Source: Flavobacterium sp. UBA6195
GTDB taxonomy: Bacteria; Bacteroidota; Bacteroidia; Flavobacteriales; Flavobacteriaceae
Direction of reading: 5' to 3'
Assembly (NCBI RefSeq): GCF_002422095.1
Contig: NZ_DITB01000124.1
Coordinates: 1 to 42,788 of the forward strand
DNA: 42,788 nucleotides
The notes beneath the pieces were generated by a model. The model searched no databases, had not been told where the DNA came from, and worked only from the letters and a program-made list of their open reading frames with translations. Of this stretch, positions 15,206 through 22,637 are shown piece after piece; positions within the stretch are counted from its first letter, which is position 1, and every line of letters begins with the position of its first letter. The position numbers were made by a program, and so were the translations under genes.

Positions 15206-16543
15206 ATGAAATATTCAAGAGAAATAGTTAAAGCAATAGTAATTGGAATTGTAATTTTTGCGATACTTCAAGGCGTGAATTTATTAATCACTAGAAGTTT
15301 GCCAAGTCTTACAACATTAAAGTGGAATTTTATTTTTACGATGTTGTACAGTGTGGTACTTTATATTGCCAATGCATTAATTTTTATTCAATTAGATAAA
15401 CATTTTGAAAAGAATAGATTTCATTTAAAACGATTATTAATCGGATTTTTAGCTTCGTTTTTTGTTTCGGGATTGGCTATTTTCTTTTTGCGAATGTTAG
15501 AAGACGTTGGCTTTGAAGACAAAACGATTCAAGAATTTATTCAAAACGAAATGCCTGCTAATTATGTTGTAGCAATGGTGATTACGATTATAGTTTCGTT
15601 GGTAATTCACTTGGTTTATTTCTACAAATCATATCAGGAAAACAAATTAAAGGAACAGAAAATTATTGCTGGAACGGCTTCGGCACAATTTGAAAGTTTA
15701 AAAAATCAAATCGATCCGCATTTTCTTTTTAATAGTTTGAATGTATTGAGTTCGTTAATAGAGGAAAATCCTGAAAGTGCTCAGAAATTTACGACTTCGC
15801 TATCCAAAGTGTATCGCTATGTTTTGGAACAAAAAGACAAAGAATTAGTTTCGGTTGCTGAAGAATTGAAATTTGCCAAAACGTACATGAATTTACTGAA
15901 AATGCGATTTGAAAACAGCATCACATTTGAAATTCCAGAAGGATTTGATAATGAAGAAGCTAAAGTGGTTCCGCTATCATTACAACTATTATTAGAAAAT
16001 TGCATCAAGCACAATGTAGTTAGTGAAGCAAAACCGCTACATGTAAAGATTAGTATTGAAAATGGTCAGTTAGTCATCACTAACAATCTTCAAAAGAAAG
16101 AAGTTTTACAAGACCGAAAAGGCGTAGGATTACAAAATATTGTGAATCGCTACGGAATTTTAACCAAAAGAAAAGTATTGGTAGAAGAAAACGAAAAAGA
16201 GTTCAAAGTATTTCTACCGATTTTAACCAAACAAATTAGTATTATGGAAACAACATACAATTATAATGAACAAACGGCTTATGACAGAGCATCAAGAAGA
16301 GTCAAAGAAATAAAAGAGTTTTACGGAAGTTTAATTTCCTATTGCATCGTAATTCCGGTTTTAGTGTTTATCAATTTTAGAACTTTTTCTGAATTTCAAT
16401 GGTTTTGGTTTCCGATGTTAGGTTGGGGATTAGGATTGTTATTTCATGGATTAAAAGTATTTGGTTACGGAAGTTCGTGGGAAGAACGAAAAATTCAAGA
16501 GATTTTGAAAAAAGGTCAAGAGAAAAGCAATAAGTGGGAATAA
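15206..16543 (+). CDS. LytS-type sensor histidine kinase fused to a C-terminal 2TM domain
   Basis: A 445-aa membrane kinase of the LytS/YpdA type. Four membrane segments (about 8-30, 42-62, 76-97, 119-141) precede the His_kinase domain, with phospho-acceptor His172 in LKNQIDPHFLFNSLN. The ATPase part has the N box (LLLENCIKHNVV) and a G box (KGVGLQNIVNRYG). The core ends near residue 338. After it comes a second module (~347-445) with two more membrane helices and the ending SWEERKIQEIL...NKWE, homologous to the separate 2TM gene that follows. An ATG at codon 347 (16244) is where a free 2TM gene would begin, so a gene fusion is likely. The signal sensed is unknown. It lies 10 nt after the exported protein gene. 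Confidence 0.92.
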   Translation: MKYSREIVKAIVIGIVIFAILQGVNLLITRSLPSLTTLKWNFIFTMLYSVVLYIANALIFIQLDKHFEKNRFHLKRLLIGFLASFFVSGLAIFFLRMLEDVGFEDKTIQEFIQNEMPANYVVAMVITIIVSLVIHLVYFYKSYQENKLKEQKIIAGTASAQFESLKNQIDPHFLFNSLNVLSSLIEENPESAQKFTTSLSKVYRYVLEQKDKELVSVAEELKFAKTYMNLLKMRFENSITFEIPEGFDNEEAKVVPLSLQLLLENCIKHNVVSEAKPLHVKISIENGQLVITNNLQKKEVLQDRKGVGLQNIVNRYGILTKRKVLVEENEKEFKVFLPILTKQISIMETTYNYNEQTAYDRASRRVKEIKEFYGSLISYCIVIPVLVFINFRTFSEFQWFWFPMLGWGLGLLFHGLKVFGYGSSWEERKIQEILKKGQEKSNKWE

Positions 16544-16568
16544 TTAAATTTTAAAAAAATAAGAAATC

Positions 16569-16937
16569 ATGAGTTTACAAGATAGAATCAATAGTAGAAT
16601 GGATAAAGAAGCGTTTAAAAGCTTTATTCCATCAAATGCCGAAGAAGCAAGATATTATCAAGCGGTTAAAAGAGTAAAGAAAATAAAAGGTTTTTACACA
16701 CACGCGGCAGTTTATTTAGTCATCAACATTATGATTGTGATAATCAATATTCAAAACTTAAAAGATGGCGAAAGTTATTTTCAAGCCCATAATTTCTTCA
16801 CCGCTTTCTTTTGGGGATTAGGTTTGTTAGCCCATGCTTTATCAGTATTTTTACCTGATTTTATTATGGGTCAAAACTGGGAAGAACGCAAGATTAAAGA
16901 ATTCATGGAGAAAGAAAAAGCGAATAAGTGGGAATAA
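16569..16937 (+). CDS. 2TM domain protein
   Basis: A 122-aa protein of the 2TM family (PF13239). A polar N-terminus with YYQAVKRVKKIKGFYTH leads into two membrane helices (about 46-64 and 80-102), followed by a short cytosolic tail with NWEERKIKEFMEKE and the ending NKWE. The same architecture and tail are fused to the kinase encoded just upstream (25 nt away), so the two are paralogues. Members usually lie beside LytTR regulators or are fused to LytS kinases; the role is unknown, but a part in signal transfer at the membrane is plausible. Confidence 0.9.
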   Translation: MSLQDRINSRMDKEAFKSFIPSNAEEARYYQAVKRVKKIKGFYTHAAVYLVINIMIVIINIQNLKDGESYFQAHNFFTAFFWGLGLLAHALSVFLPDFIMGQNWEERKIKEFMEKEKANKWE

Positions 16938-16940
16938 TTA

Positions 16941-16994
16941 GTCACAGTTTTCAGTCGCTGTTAGCAGACAAAACTAGAACCTGAAACTTGAAAC
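16941..16994. repeat. 7-nt periodic repeat tract before the LytTR gene
   Basis: Two short tracts with a 7-nt step: xxxxCAG-type units from 16941 (GTCACAG, then TTTTCAG), and three units of consensus CTGAAAC at 16974-16994. They fill most of the 66-nt gap between the 2TM and LytTR genes. Confidence 0.7.
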
Positions 16995-17003
16995 AAAAAA
17001 ACA

Positions 17004-17756
17004 ATGAATATATTAATTATCGAAGACGAGAAACCAGCAGCACGATTGTTGCAACGCAAGGTTGAAAAATTAGGATTGCAAGTAAATACGATGTTACATT
17101 CTGTGGAAGAAGCTATTTCATGGTTTCAAAATAATCCGCATCCTGATTTGATTTTTTTGGACATTCAATTGTCTGATGGTTTGTCGTTTGAGATATTTGA
17201 ACAAATCGATATCAAAAGCGCCGTGATTTTCACAACCGCTTATGATGAATATGCGTTACGAGCTTTTAAGTTAAATAGTATCGATTATTTATTGAAACCA
17301 ATTGATGAAGAAGATTTAGAAGTTGCAGTCAATAAATTCAAAGCTAGGACTCAAGCACAAAATATTTCATTGGATTTTGAAGCGATTAAGCGTATGTTAG
17401 TCAATCCAGTGGAAAAAGAATATAAAAAGCGATTTTCAGTAAAAATTGGCCAACAATTAAAAGTGATTTCAATTGATGAAGTAGAATGTTTTTACAGCGA
17501 AAACAAAGGAACTTATATTCACACTTTAGACAATCGCGATTATTTAATCGATTCCACTTTAGAAGTTGTAGAAGCCGAAATCAATCCAAAAGAATTCTAT
17601 CGTGTAAGTCGTAAATTCATAGTTCCACTAAAAGCAGTAAAAGAGATTCAAGTCTATTCCAATTCAAGATTGAAAATTATTTTACCAACTTACAAAGACG
17701 ATGAGGTAATTGTAGCAAGAGAACGAGTTGGGGATTTTAAGGAGTGGATTGGGTAG
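17004..17756 (+). CDS. LytTR-family response regulator
   Basis: A 250-aa response regulator, partner of the kinase encoded upstream. The receiver domain (~2-115) has the acidic pair Glu7-Asp8, phospho-acceptor Asp53 in FLDIQLSDG, the switch Thr of FTTAYDEYA and the conserved Lys of YLLKPID. The LytTR DNA-binding domain (~146-248) shows FSVKIGQQLKVISIDEVECF, YSENKGTYIHT, FYRVSRKFIV and SNSRLKIILP. LytTR proteins bind paired imperfect direct repeats; no such site was identified here. It ends the plus-strand operon, 3 nt short of the convergent gene, with no terminator seen between. Confidence 0.95.
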   Translation: MNILIIEDEKPAARLLQRKVEKLGLQVNTMLHSVEEAISWFQNNPHPDLIFLDIQLSDGLSFEIFEQIDIKSAVIFTTAYDEYALRAFKLNSIDYLLKPIDEEDLEVAVNKFKARTQAQNISLDFEAIKRMLVNPVEKEYKKRFSVKIGQQLKVISIDEVECFYSENKGTYIHTLDNRDYLIDSTLEVVEAEINPKEFYRVSRKFIVPLKAVKEIQVYSNSRLKIILPTYKDDEVIVARERVGDFKEWIG

Positions 17757-17759
17757 AAA

Positions 17760-18128
17760 TCATTTTACAGGAATTATGAAAATATGTGTTTTTAATTCAT
17801 CTTTATTATAATAGATTAAACGCATTTTGAACTTTCCATTTTCTAACCCATTTTCATCAACTAAAACAGAACATTCAAAACCAGTTTTATTATTTGAACC
17901 TAAAATTCTAATTCCTCTACCAATTATTGAAGTTTTTTGTAACTCAATATTTTCAACAGAAACAATAAATTTAGTATTTTTATTTAATTCTAAATAAGGT
18001 TGTTTAGTTTCAAACTCAATTTTAATTGTTTGATTTCCGTCTTTAAAAATTAAATCGTCATTATTTTGTGCTTTTGAAAAAAAAGTAACTAAAAATAGCA
18101 TATTGATTATAAGAATAGCTTTTTTCAT
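17760..18128 (-). CDS. Hypothetical exported protein
   Basis: I do not recognise this 122-aa protein. Residues 1-20 form a signal peptide (LFLVTFFSKAQ, cut before Gln21; no lipobox). The rest looks all-beta: alternating hydrophobic strands (KFIVSVENIEL, GFECSVLVDENG, GKFKMRLIYYN, THIFIIPVK) and an IIGRGIRI loop, suggesting a small Ig-like or GldM-tail-like sandwich; that is a guess from pattern only. It lies 6 nt downstream of the heme A synthase gene and is probably co-transcribed, although no link with respiration is evident. Confidence 0.7.
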   Translation of the reverse strand: MKKAILIINMLFLVTFFSKAQNNDDLIFKDGNQTIKIEFETKQPYLELNKNTKFIVSVENIELQKTSIIGRGIRILGSNNKTGFECSVLVDENGLENGKFKMRLIYYNKDELKTHIFIIPVK

Positions 18129-18134
18129 TAAAAT

Positions 18135-19154
18135 TTATTTTGAAAACCTATGCAAAGAAAACGTCATGGCAGTCAATAAAAAGAACGCCATAATTTGATG
18201 TGCTAATCCTAACCAAAGCGGCACGTGAAATAACAAGGTGAAAACTCCTAATAGGAATTGGATAAATACAAAAACCAACAACGTTTTAACTCCGTTATCT
18301 TGTCTTTTGTCTAATACAAATTTTCTGCTTTTCATGAATAAGAAAACAATCATTCCAACTACCACATAAGCGAATGTTCTGTGAATGAATTGCACACCAC
18401 TTTTTCCTTCTGTAAATGCTAAAAGTAAATTCGATTGTTCTAACTGAATACTTTCATGGAAGAATTGTCCGTCGCTCATTAACGGCCAATGATTGTGAAT
18501 TAATCCTGCATTTAAACCAGCAACAAATCCACCATAAATAATTTGAATGATTAGAATTACTAAAGCAATTCGGGCGATTTTTCTTAATTCAGCAACAGGT
18601 AATTTTCTTTCAGGATAAATTAAATCCAAAGCAACCCAAAGTGTATAAGCAAACGTAATAAAAGCAAACGTTAAGTGAATCGCTAATCTGAAATGACTCA
18701 CATCTGGCATGTCTTTTAAACCGCTGGCTACCATGAACCAACCCAAAAATCCTTGAAATGCTCCCATTCCCAAAAGGATGAAACATTTTTTGATAGTTGC
18801 TGCATCTAATTGTTTTTTGATTAAAAAGTAAACGAAAGGAATAATGAAAACCACACCAATAATACGACCAATAAAACGATGAAACCATTCCCAAAAGAAA
18901 ATGAATTTGTAATCCTCTAATTGAAAATCTTTATGTTTATTGATTAATTGATATTCAGGAAATTTCTTGTATTCTTCAAATGCTTCTACCCATTTTTCTT
19001 CCGACATAGGAGGGAAGGTGTCGTTAATTAAATGCCAATCAGTCATGGATAAACCGGAGTTGGTTAAACGAGTAATTCCACCTACAGTTACCATGATAAA
19101 TAACAAAACACATCCCGAAAGTAGCCAATAAATGACTGATTTATTTGTTTTCAT
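18135..19154 (-). CDS. ctaA: Heme A synthase (COX15/CtaA family)
   Basis: A 339-aa inner-membrane enzyme that oxidises the C8 methyl of heme O to the formyl group of heme A for aa3-type oxidases. Eight membrane helices are visible. The heme-ligand and catalytic His residues are present in the expected helices: FFWEWFHRFIGR (His92), FRLAIHLTFAF, FIHRTFAYVVVG and LGLAHQIMAF. The opening VGGITRLTNSGLSMTDWHLI is the COX15-type signature (split here as VGGITRLTNSG and LSMTDW). The length suits the type-2 (COX15-like) branch. No heme O synthase or oxidase genes are adjacent. Confidence 0.94.
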   Translation of the reverse strand: MKTNKSVIYWLLSGCVLLFIMVTVGGITRLTNSGLSMTDWHLINDTFPPMSEEKWVEAFEEYKKFPEYQLINKHKDFQLEDYKFIFFWEWFHRFIGRIIGVVFIIPFVYFLIKKQLDAATIKKCFILLGMGAFQGFLGWFMVASGLKDMPDVSHFRLAIHLTFAFITFAYTLWVALDLIYPERKLPVAELRKIARIALVILIIQIIYGGFVAGLNAGLIHNHWPLMSDGQFFHESIQLEQSNLLLAFTEGKSGVQFIHRTFAYVVVGMIVFLFMKSRKFVLDKRQDNGVKTLLVFVFIQFLLGVFTLLFHVPLWLGLAHQIMAFFLLTAMTFSLHRFSK

Positions 19155-19170
19155 TTTTCTTGATATTCAA

Positions 19171-19213
19171 AAAGCACCCCAAATTTACGTAATGCGTATT
19201 TGAAAAGTGCTTT
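19171..19213 (-). terminator. Probable terminator of cca
   Basis: AAAGCAC (minus strand, 19213-19207) pairs with GTGCTTT (19177-19171), followed by further T. The ~29-nt interior can pair partly (CAAAT with ATTTG). It also contains the ctaA -7 box. Confidence 0.45.
19180..19187 (-). promoter_or_regulatory. -7 box upstream of ctaA
   Basis: TAAATTTG on the minus strand fits TAnnTTTG and lies 25 nt before the ATG. It is embedded in the terminator hairpin of the upstream gene. No TTG is seen at the -33 distance. Confidence 0.4.
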
Positions 19214-19228
19214 AACAGATTATAATTT

Positions 19229-20644
19229 TTATACTTTTTTCATTCCCATTTTTGAAGCTTTGTTTAAGACAAAATCTTTTGCAGCTTCGTATTCGTTCGG
19301 AATTTCGCCTTCTAAAATAGCTTCTTTAACGGCTTCTTTTAAAACTCCAATTTCTCTACATGGTTTTAAACCAAATAATTCCATGATTTCTTCGCCTGAA
19401 ATTGGTGGTTGAAAAACTCGAACTCTATCTTTTTCTTCAACTTCTACAATCTTCTCTTTTACGATGTCGAAGTTTTTGTGGTATTTCTGAAATTTCTTTG
19501 GATTTTTAGTCGTGATATCGGCTTTACATAAAGTCATCAAACTATCGATATCTTCGCCTGCATCAAAAACTAAACGACGAACTGCGCTATCGGTAACAAT
19601 GTCTTCCGCAATTACAATAGGTCGCGAACTCATCATAACCATTTTTTGCACGAATTTCATCTTATGATTCAACGGCATGTGCAAACGTTCAAATATTTTT
19701 TTGACCATTTTTCCACCCAAAAATTCATGTCCGTGAAACGTCCAACCTTGTTTTTTGTTGAATCTTTTAGTTGGTGCTTTACCAATATCGTGTAATAATG
19801 CAGCCCATCGCAACCAAACGTCATCGGTATTGGGACAAATATTATCCACCACTTCTAAAGTGTGATAAAAATTGTTTTTATGCGTATGACCTTCAACTTC
19901 TTCGACATTATTTAAAGCTGTTAATTCTGGTAAAATAATATCTAATAAGCCGGTTTGATATAAATGTAAAAATCCGATAGAAGGTTTATCTGAAGCTAAA
20001 ATTTTGTGCAATTCATCAACAATTCGTTCGCCTGAAATGATGTTGATTCTATCTTTATTTTTTGAAATCGCTTCTAAAGATTTTGATTCTATTTCGAAAT
20101 TCAATTGCGTAGCAAAACGAATGGCGCGCATCATACGCAATGGATCATCAGAATACGTAATATCTGGATTTAAAGGTGTTTTGATGATTTTATTTTTCAA
20201 ATCTTCCACACCATTGAAAGGGTCAACTAAATCACCAAAGTTTTCAGAATTCAATGAAAAAGCTAAAGCATTTATCGTGAAATCTCTTCGTTCTTGGTCG
20301 TCTTTTAAGGTTCCATTTTCCACTAATGGATTTCGGCTGTCATGAGTATAGGATTCTTTTCTAGCGCCCACAAATTCCACGTCAATGTCATCGTAGCGCA
20401 ACATTGCAGTTCCATAGTTTTTAAAAACTTGTACTTTTGGATGAAATGGAATCAACTCGGATACTTTTAATGCTAGTTCAATTCCGCTACCCACGGCAAC
20501 GATGTCGATGTCTTTTTTGTGATCTCGTTCAAGTAAAATATCGCGAACAAAACCACCAATCACATAGCATTCCAAGTTAAGCTCATGGGCTGCTTGCGAA
20601 ATGATTTTGAAGATGTTATGTTCTAAATGTTGTTTGTAATTCAT
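19229..20644 (-). CDS. cca: CCA tRNA nucleotidyltransferase / poly(A) polymerase family with HD domain
   Basis: A 471-aa class II nucleotidyltransferase that adds or repairs the 3' CCA of tRNAs. The head domain has GGFVRDILL (30-38) and the metal-binding Asp-x-Asp in DIDIVAVG (45-47). ERRDFTINALAFSL, DPLRMMRAIRFATQL and the nucleotide-selecting region GERIVDELHKIL follow. A C-terminal HD domain is marked by WAALLHDIGKAPTKRF. CCA-adding versus poly(A) activity cannot be fully separated by eye, but as the only such gene seen here CCA addition is likely. Upstream is the inverted-repeat-bounded GxxExxY gene; the left repeat lies 7 nt before the cca ATG. Confidence 0.93.
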   Translation of the reverse strand: MNYKQHLEHNIFKIISQAAHELNLECYVIGGFVRDILLERDHKKDIDIVAVGSGIELALKVSELIPFHPKVQVFKNYGTAMLRYDDIDVEFVGARKESYTHDSRNPLVENGTLKDDQERRDFTINALAFSLNSENFGDLVDPFNGVEDLKNKIIKTPLNPDITYSDDPLRMMRAIRFATQLNFEIESKSLEAISKNKDRINIISGERIVDELHKILASDKPSIGFLHLYQTGLLDIILPELTALNNVEEVEGHTHKNNFYHTLEVVDNICPNTDDVWLRWAALLHDIGKAPTKRFNKKQGWTFHGHEFLGGKMVKKIFERLHMPLNHKMKFVQKMVMMSSRPIVIAEDIVTDSAVRRLVFDAGEDIDSLMTLCKADITTKNPKKFQKYHKNFDIVKEKIVEVEEKDRVRVFQPPISGEEIMELFGLKPCREIGVLKEAVKEAILEGEIPNEYEAAKDFVLNKASKMGMKKV

Positions 20645-20650
20645 GTTATT

Positions 20651-20668
20651 ACCGCAGATTCGCAGATT
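20651..20668. repeat. Left 18-bp inverted repeat of the GxxExxY cassette
   Basis: ACCGCAGATTCGCAGATT. Its reverse complement matches 21066-21083 at 17 of 18 positions. It is followed by a T run and lies 2 nt from the stop codon of the enclosed gene. Confidence 0.85.
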
Positions 20669-20670
20669 TT

Positions 20671-21054
20671 TTATTTTCTTGAAAGGGCAACTCTTTTGTG
20701 TTCAAGAGATACAGAATTAAAATTAACTAAAAGTGCTAATTCATTTCCTGAAACTTTCAAATAATTTAAACATTGATTGTAATGAGCATTGTTAAAACAA
20801 TCGACAGTTTTTATTTCTAATATTATTTCGTTAAAAACTACAAAATCAGCATAAAATTTATGTTTCAATACAGTGTTTTTATAGTTTACTACGTATTCTT
20901 TTTCTCTTTCGTATGGAATGTTTGCTTGTTGCAACTCAAATTCAATGGCGTCTTTGTATACAATTTCAGAAAAACCTTTTCCTAAATTTTTATGGACTTC
21001 AAATAGAATTCCAATAATTTGATAAGTTTTGTCTTTATATAAAAATTCTTCCAT
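20671..21054 (-). CDS. GxxExxY protein, PD-(D/E)XK nuclease-like
   Basis: A 127-aa cytoplasmic protein of the GxxExxY family (PF13366, PD-(D/E)XK superfamily). The name motif is Gly27-Phe-Ser-Glu30-Ile-Val-Tyr33. The nuclease core is complete: Asp70 in FYADFVV, then Glu80-Ile-Lys82 in IILEIKTVD, and a Gln94 helix (NQCLNYLK) that fits the fourth motif. Activity on DNA or RNA is therefore possible, but the family has no firmly established role. The gene lies between cca and the Sua5-type gene, inside a 433-bp unit bounded by near-perfect 18-bp inverted repeats, which makes it look like an inserted cassette. Base composition does not differ visibly from its neighbours. Confidence 0.9.
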   Translation of the reverse strand: MEEFLYKDKTYQIIGILFEVHKNLGKGFSEIVYKDAIEFELQQANIPYEREKEYVVNYKNTVLKHKFYADFVVFNEIILEIKTVDCFNNAHYNQCLNYLKVSGNELALLVNFNSVSLEHKRVALSRK

Positions 21055-21065
21055 AAAACTATTTT

Positions 21066-21083
21066 AATCAGCGAATCTGCGGT
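21066..21083. repeat. Right 18-bp inverted repeat of the GxxExxY cassette
   Basis: AATCAGCGAATCTGCGGT, one mismatch from the reverse complement of 20651-20668. It lies 11 nt upstream of the GxxExxY start codon and 9 nt beyond the end of the Sua5-type gene. Similar AATCAGCG / AATCTG / AATCCGCG words recur at 34385-34432. Confidence 0.85.
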
Positions 21084-21092
21084 GCTTTTTTT

Positions 21093-21659
21093 TTACTTGC
21101 GAATCACTTTTACTTGGCTATCTAAACCCAATTTAATAATTGTAGAAGGATTTTTGCAAACTTTATCGAGGTGCAAATTTACTACATAGTCCACACCTTT
21201 TATAATTTCGGGACTAATTTCTTTGAAAGTTTTTGGAGTAGGTTCGCCTGAAATATTAGCTGAAGTGGAAACTAATGGTTTTTTCATGCGTTCCATTAGT
21301 TTAAAACAAAAAGGTTCGGTAACTAATCGAACTCCTAAAGTGTTATCTTCAGCAACTATGTTTTTGGCTACATTTCGAGGATTGTCTAGTATTAAAGTAG
21401 TTGGCTTTTCCGATAAATCTAAAATTTGCCAAGCTACATCTGGAATTTCTTTGAAAACGTTGTACATCATGCGTTCACCATTAAGTAAAACAATCATGCT
21501 TTTGGTTTCTTCACGTTGTTTTAAAGCATAAATTTTTTTTACAGCTTCTTCATTTGTGGCATCGCAACCAATTCCCCAAACGGTGTCGGTTGGATATAAG
21601 ATAATGCCTCCGTTTTTGATGACTTCAAATGCGTTGTGTACTTCAGTGTTGATTTCCAT
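21093..21659 (-). CDS. L-threonylcarbamoyladenylate synthase (Sua5/YciO/YrdC family)
   Basis: A 188-aa cytoplasmic enzyme making threonylcarbamoyl-AMP from Thr, bicarbonate and ATP for the t6A37 modification of ANN-decoding tRNAs. The YrdC-type fold is seen in GGIILYPTDTVWGIGCDA, the KxR substrate motif (LKQREETKSMIVL), KPTTLILD, LGVRLV and the STSANISGEPTP motif. It is a single-domain protein without the C-terminal Sua5 domain, so TsaC-like in length. It follows the interrupted polysaccharide gene by 1 nt, so its expression may depend on that transcript, where the nonsense codon could cause polarity. Confidence 0.93.
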   Translation of the reverse strand: MEINTEVHNAFEVIKNGGIILYPTDTVWGIGCDATNEEAVKKIYALKQREETKSMIVLLNGERMMYNVFKEIPDVAWQILDLSEKPTTLILDNPRNVAKNIVAEDNTLGVRLVTEPFCFKLMERMKKPLVSTSANISGEPTPKTFKEISPEIIKGVDYVVNLHLDKVCKNPSTIIKLGLDSQVKVIRK

Positions 21660-21660
21660 C

Positions 21661-22554
21661 TTAAAGATTTAAATAATTGAATGCTTTTTCTGCAAATTTA
21701 AGATTACTTTCTCTACATTCTTCCAAAAGACCATTGTATGTTGTTCCTTTATTCAAATGATGTAAAGCTTCATCAAAAGTTGAAATGATAGGTTGATGTT
21801 TAAAATCGTAAAATTTTGAAGAATTTGGTATTGCAATAACTTTCTTTTCCATTAACATAGCCCAATACATGGTGTGGTAACTATCAGTAATTATATTATC
21901 TGAACTTCCAATGAATGCAATTAAGTCTTCTAAATTAGTAGTGTTTGAAGAAGTAGCAAAATTTTGATATTTTTTAGTAATGCTTTCTTTTTTTAATGTG
22001 TCTTTGTGAAAAACAACGCCAACTTCATTTTTAACTTCAAATTTTTGGTCAAAAATAGGATGCATGCAACTTACGCAAGGAACATATTCGCCTGGCATGT
22101 TGTAATCTCTAGTTCCAACTAATCCAAATTTATTGATGTCAATATTGTATTTTGAAACTTTACCGTATGTTTTTGGCGATTTTTCGTTGTGACCAACTCC
22201 CTAAAGTACGATTTTCTTTCCTTTTGTAGTTAACTTTTCAAACATCTTCATTTGCATCACAAAACCATCACGATTTAATAAACCGCCACCACCTATAATT
22301 AAAGAACGTTCAGAAATTTCATTAATAAAATGATTTCTAACTTCTTTATCTTCACTTTTGTAATCAAAAATATCCAGACTCTTTCCTTTTAAAACATCAA
22401 AATAATGATGTGGAGCACAATAAAAATCTCCAATATTTTTTTTATCGATTCTATGAATATTAATCACATCGTTATTGTGTTGCTCGGCTTCTAATATAGA
22501 ATGAATAACACTTCTTTTGATTAAATTTCGTTTTATGGATTTGAAGATATTCAT
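21661..22554 (-). pseudogene. Polysaccharide pyruvyl transferase family protein, interrupted by an in-frame TAG
   Basis: Two open stretches (22554-22204 and 22200-21664) are in the same frame, separated only by TAG at 22201-22203 (codon 118 of a 297-codon frame). The N-part has the family's SLIIGGGGLLNRDGF motif. Across the stop the protein reads KKIVL-stop-GVGHNEKSP, where relatives usually have Trp before G-x-GHN, so one G-to-A change of TGG explains it. The C-part has a Cys-containing MHPIFDQKF region and DNIITDSYHTMYWAMLMEKKVIAIPNSSK, typical of the family's second half. The enzyme class transfers pyruvyl or related groups to surface glycans. It may be a real nonsense mutation or a sequencing error; the rest shows no decay. 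Confidence 0.85.
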
Positions 22555-22576
22555 GAAGGATTTTTTTTTGATACCA

Positions 22577-22584
22577 CAAAACTA
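22577..22584 (-). promoter_or_regulatory. -7 box for the interrupted pyruvyl transferase gene
   Basis: TAGTTTTG on the minus strand fits TAnnTTTG and lies 22 nt before the ATG at 22554. It overlaps the divergent promoter region of the kinase gene. No TTG at -33. Confidence 0.35.
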
Positions 22585-22594
22585 TAAATTATTT

Positions 22595-22602
22595 TATATT
22601 TG
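22595..22602 (+). promoter_or_regulatory. -7 box for the LPS-kinase-like gene
   Basis: TATATTTG fits TAnnTTTG, 35 nt before the ATG at 22638. A TTG at 22568-22570 is 24 nt upstream, slightly wide for the usual spacing. Confidence 0.45.
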
Positions 22603-22637
22603 AAGGTAAATCGCCAACATTGTTTTATTTTCGCATT

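Noticed and set aside
22201..22203. Recoding of TAG as pyrrolysine or another amino acid
   Set aside because: No pylTSBCD-type genes or recoding structure are seen, and the family position is normally Trp, so a simple nonsense change or sequencing error is more likely.
22620..22637. Upstream TTG start for the LPS-kinase-like gene
   Set aside because: ATG at 22638 gives the usual family N-terminus; the added residues (MFYFRI) have no counterpart and the TTG is only 17 nt from the -7 box.
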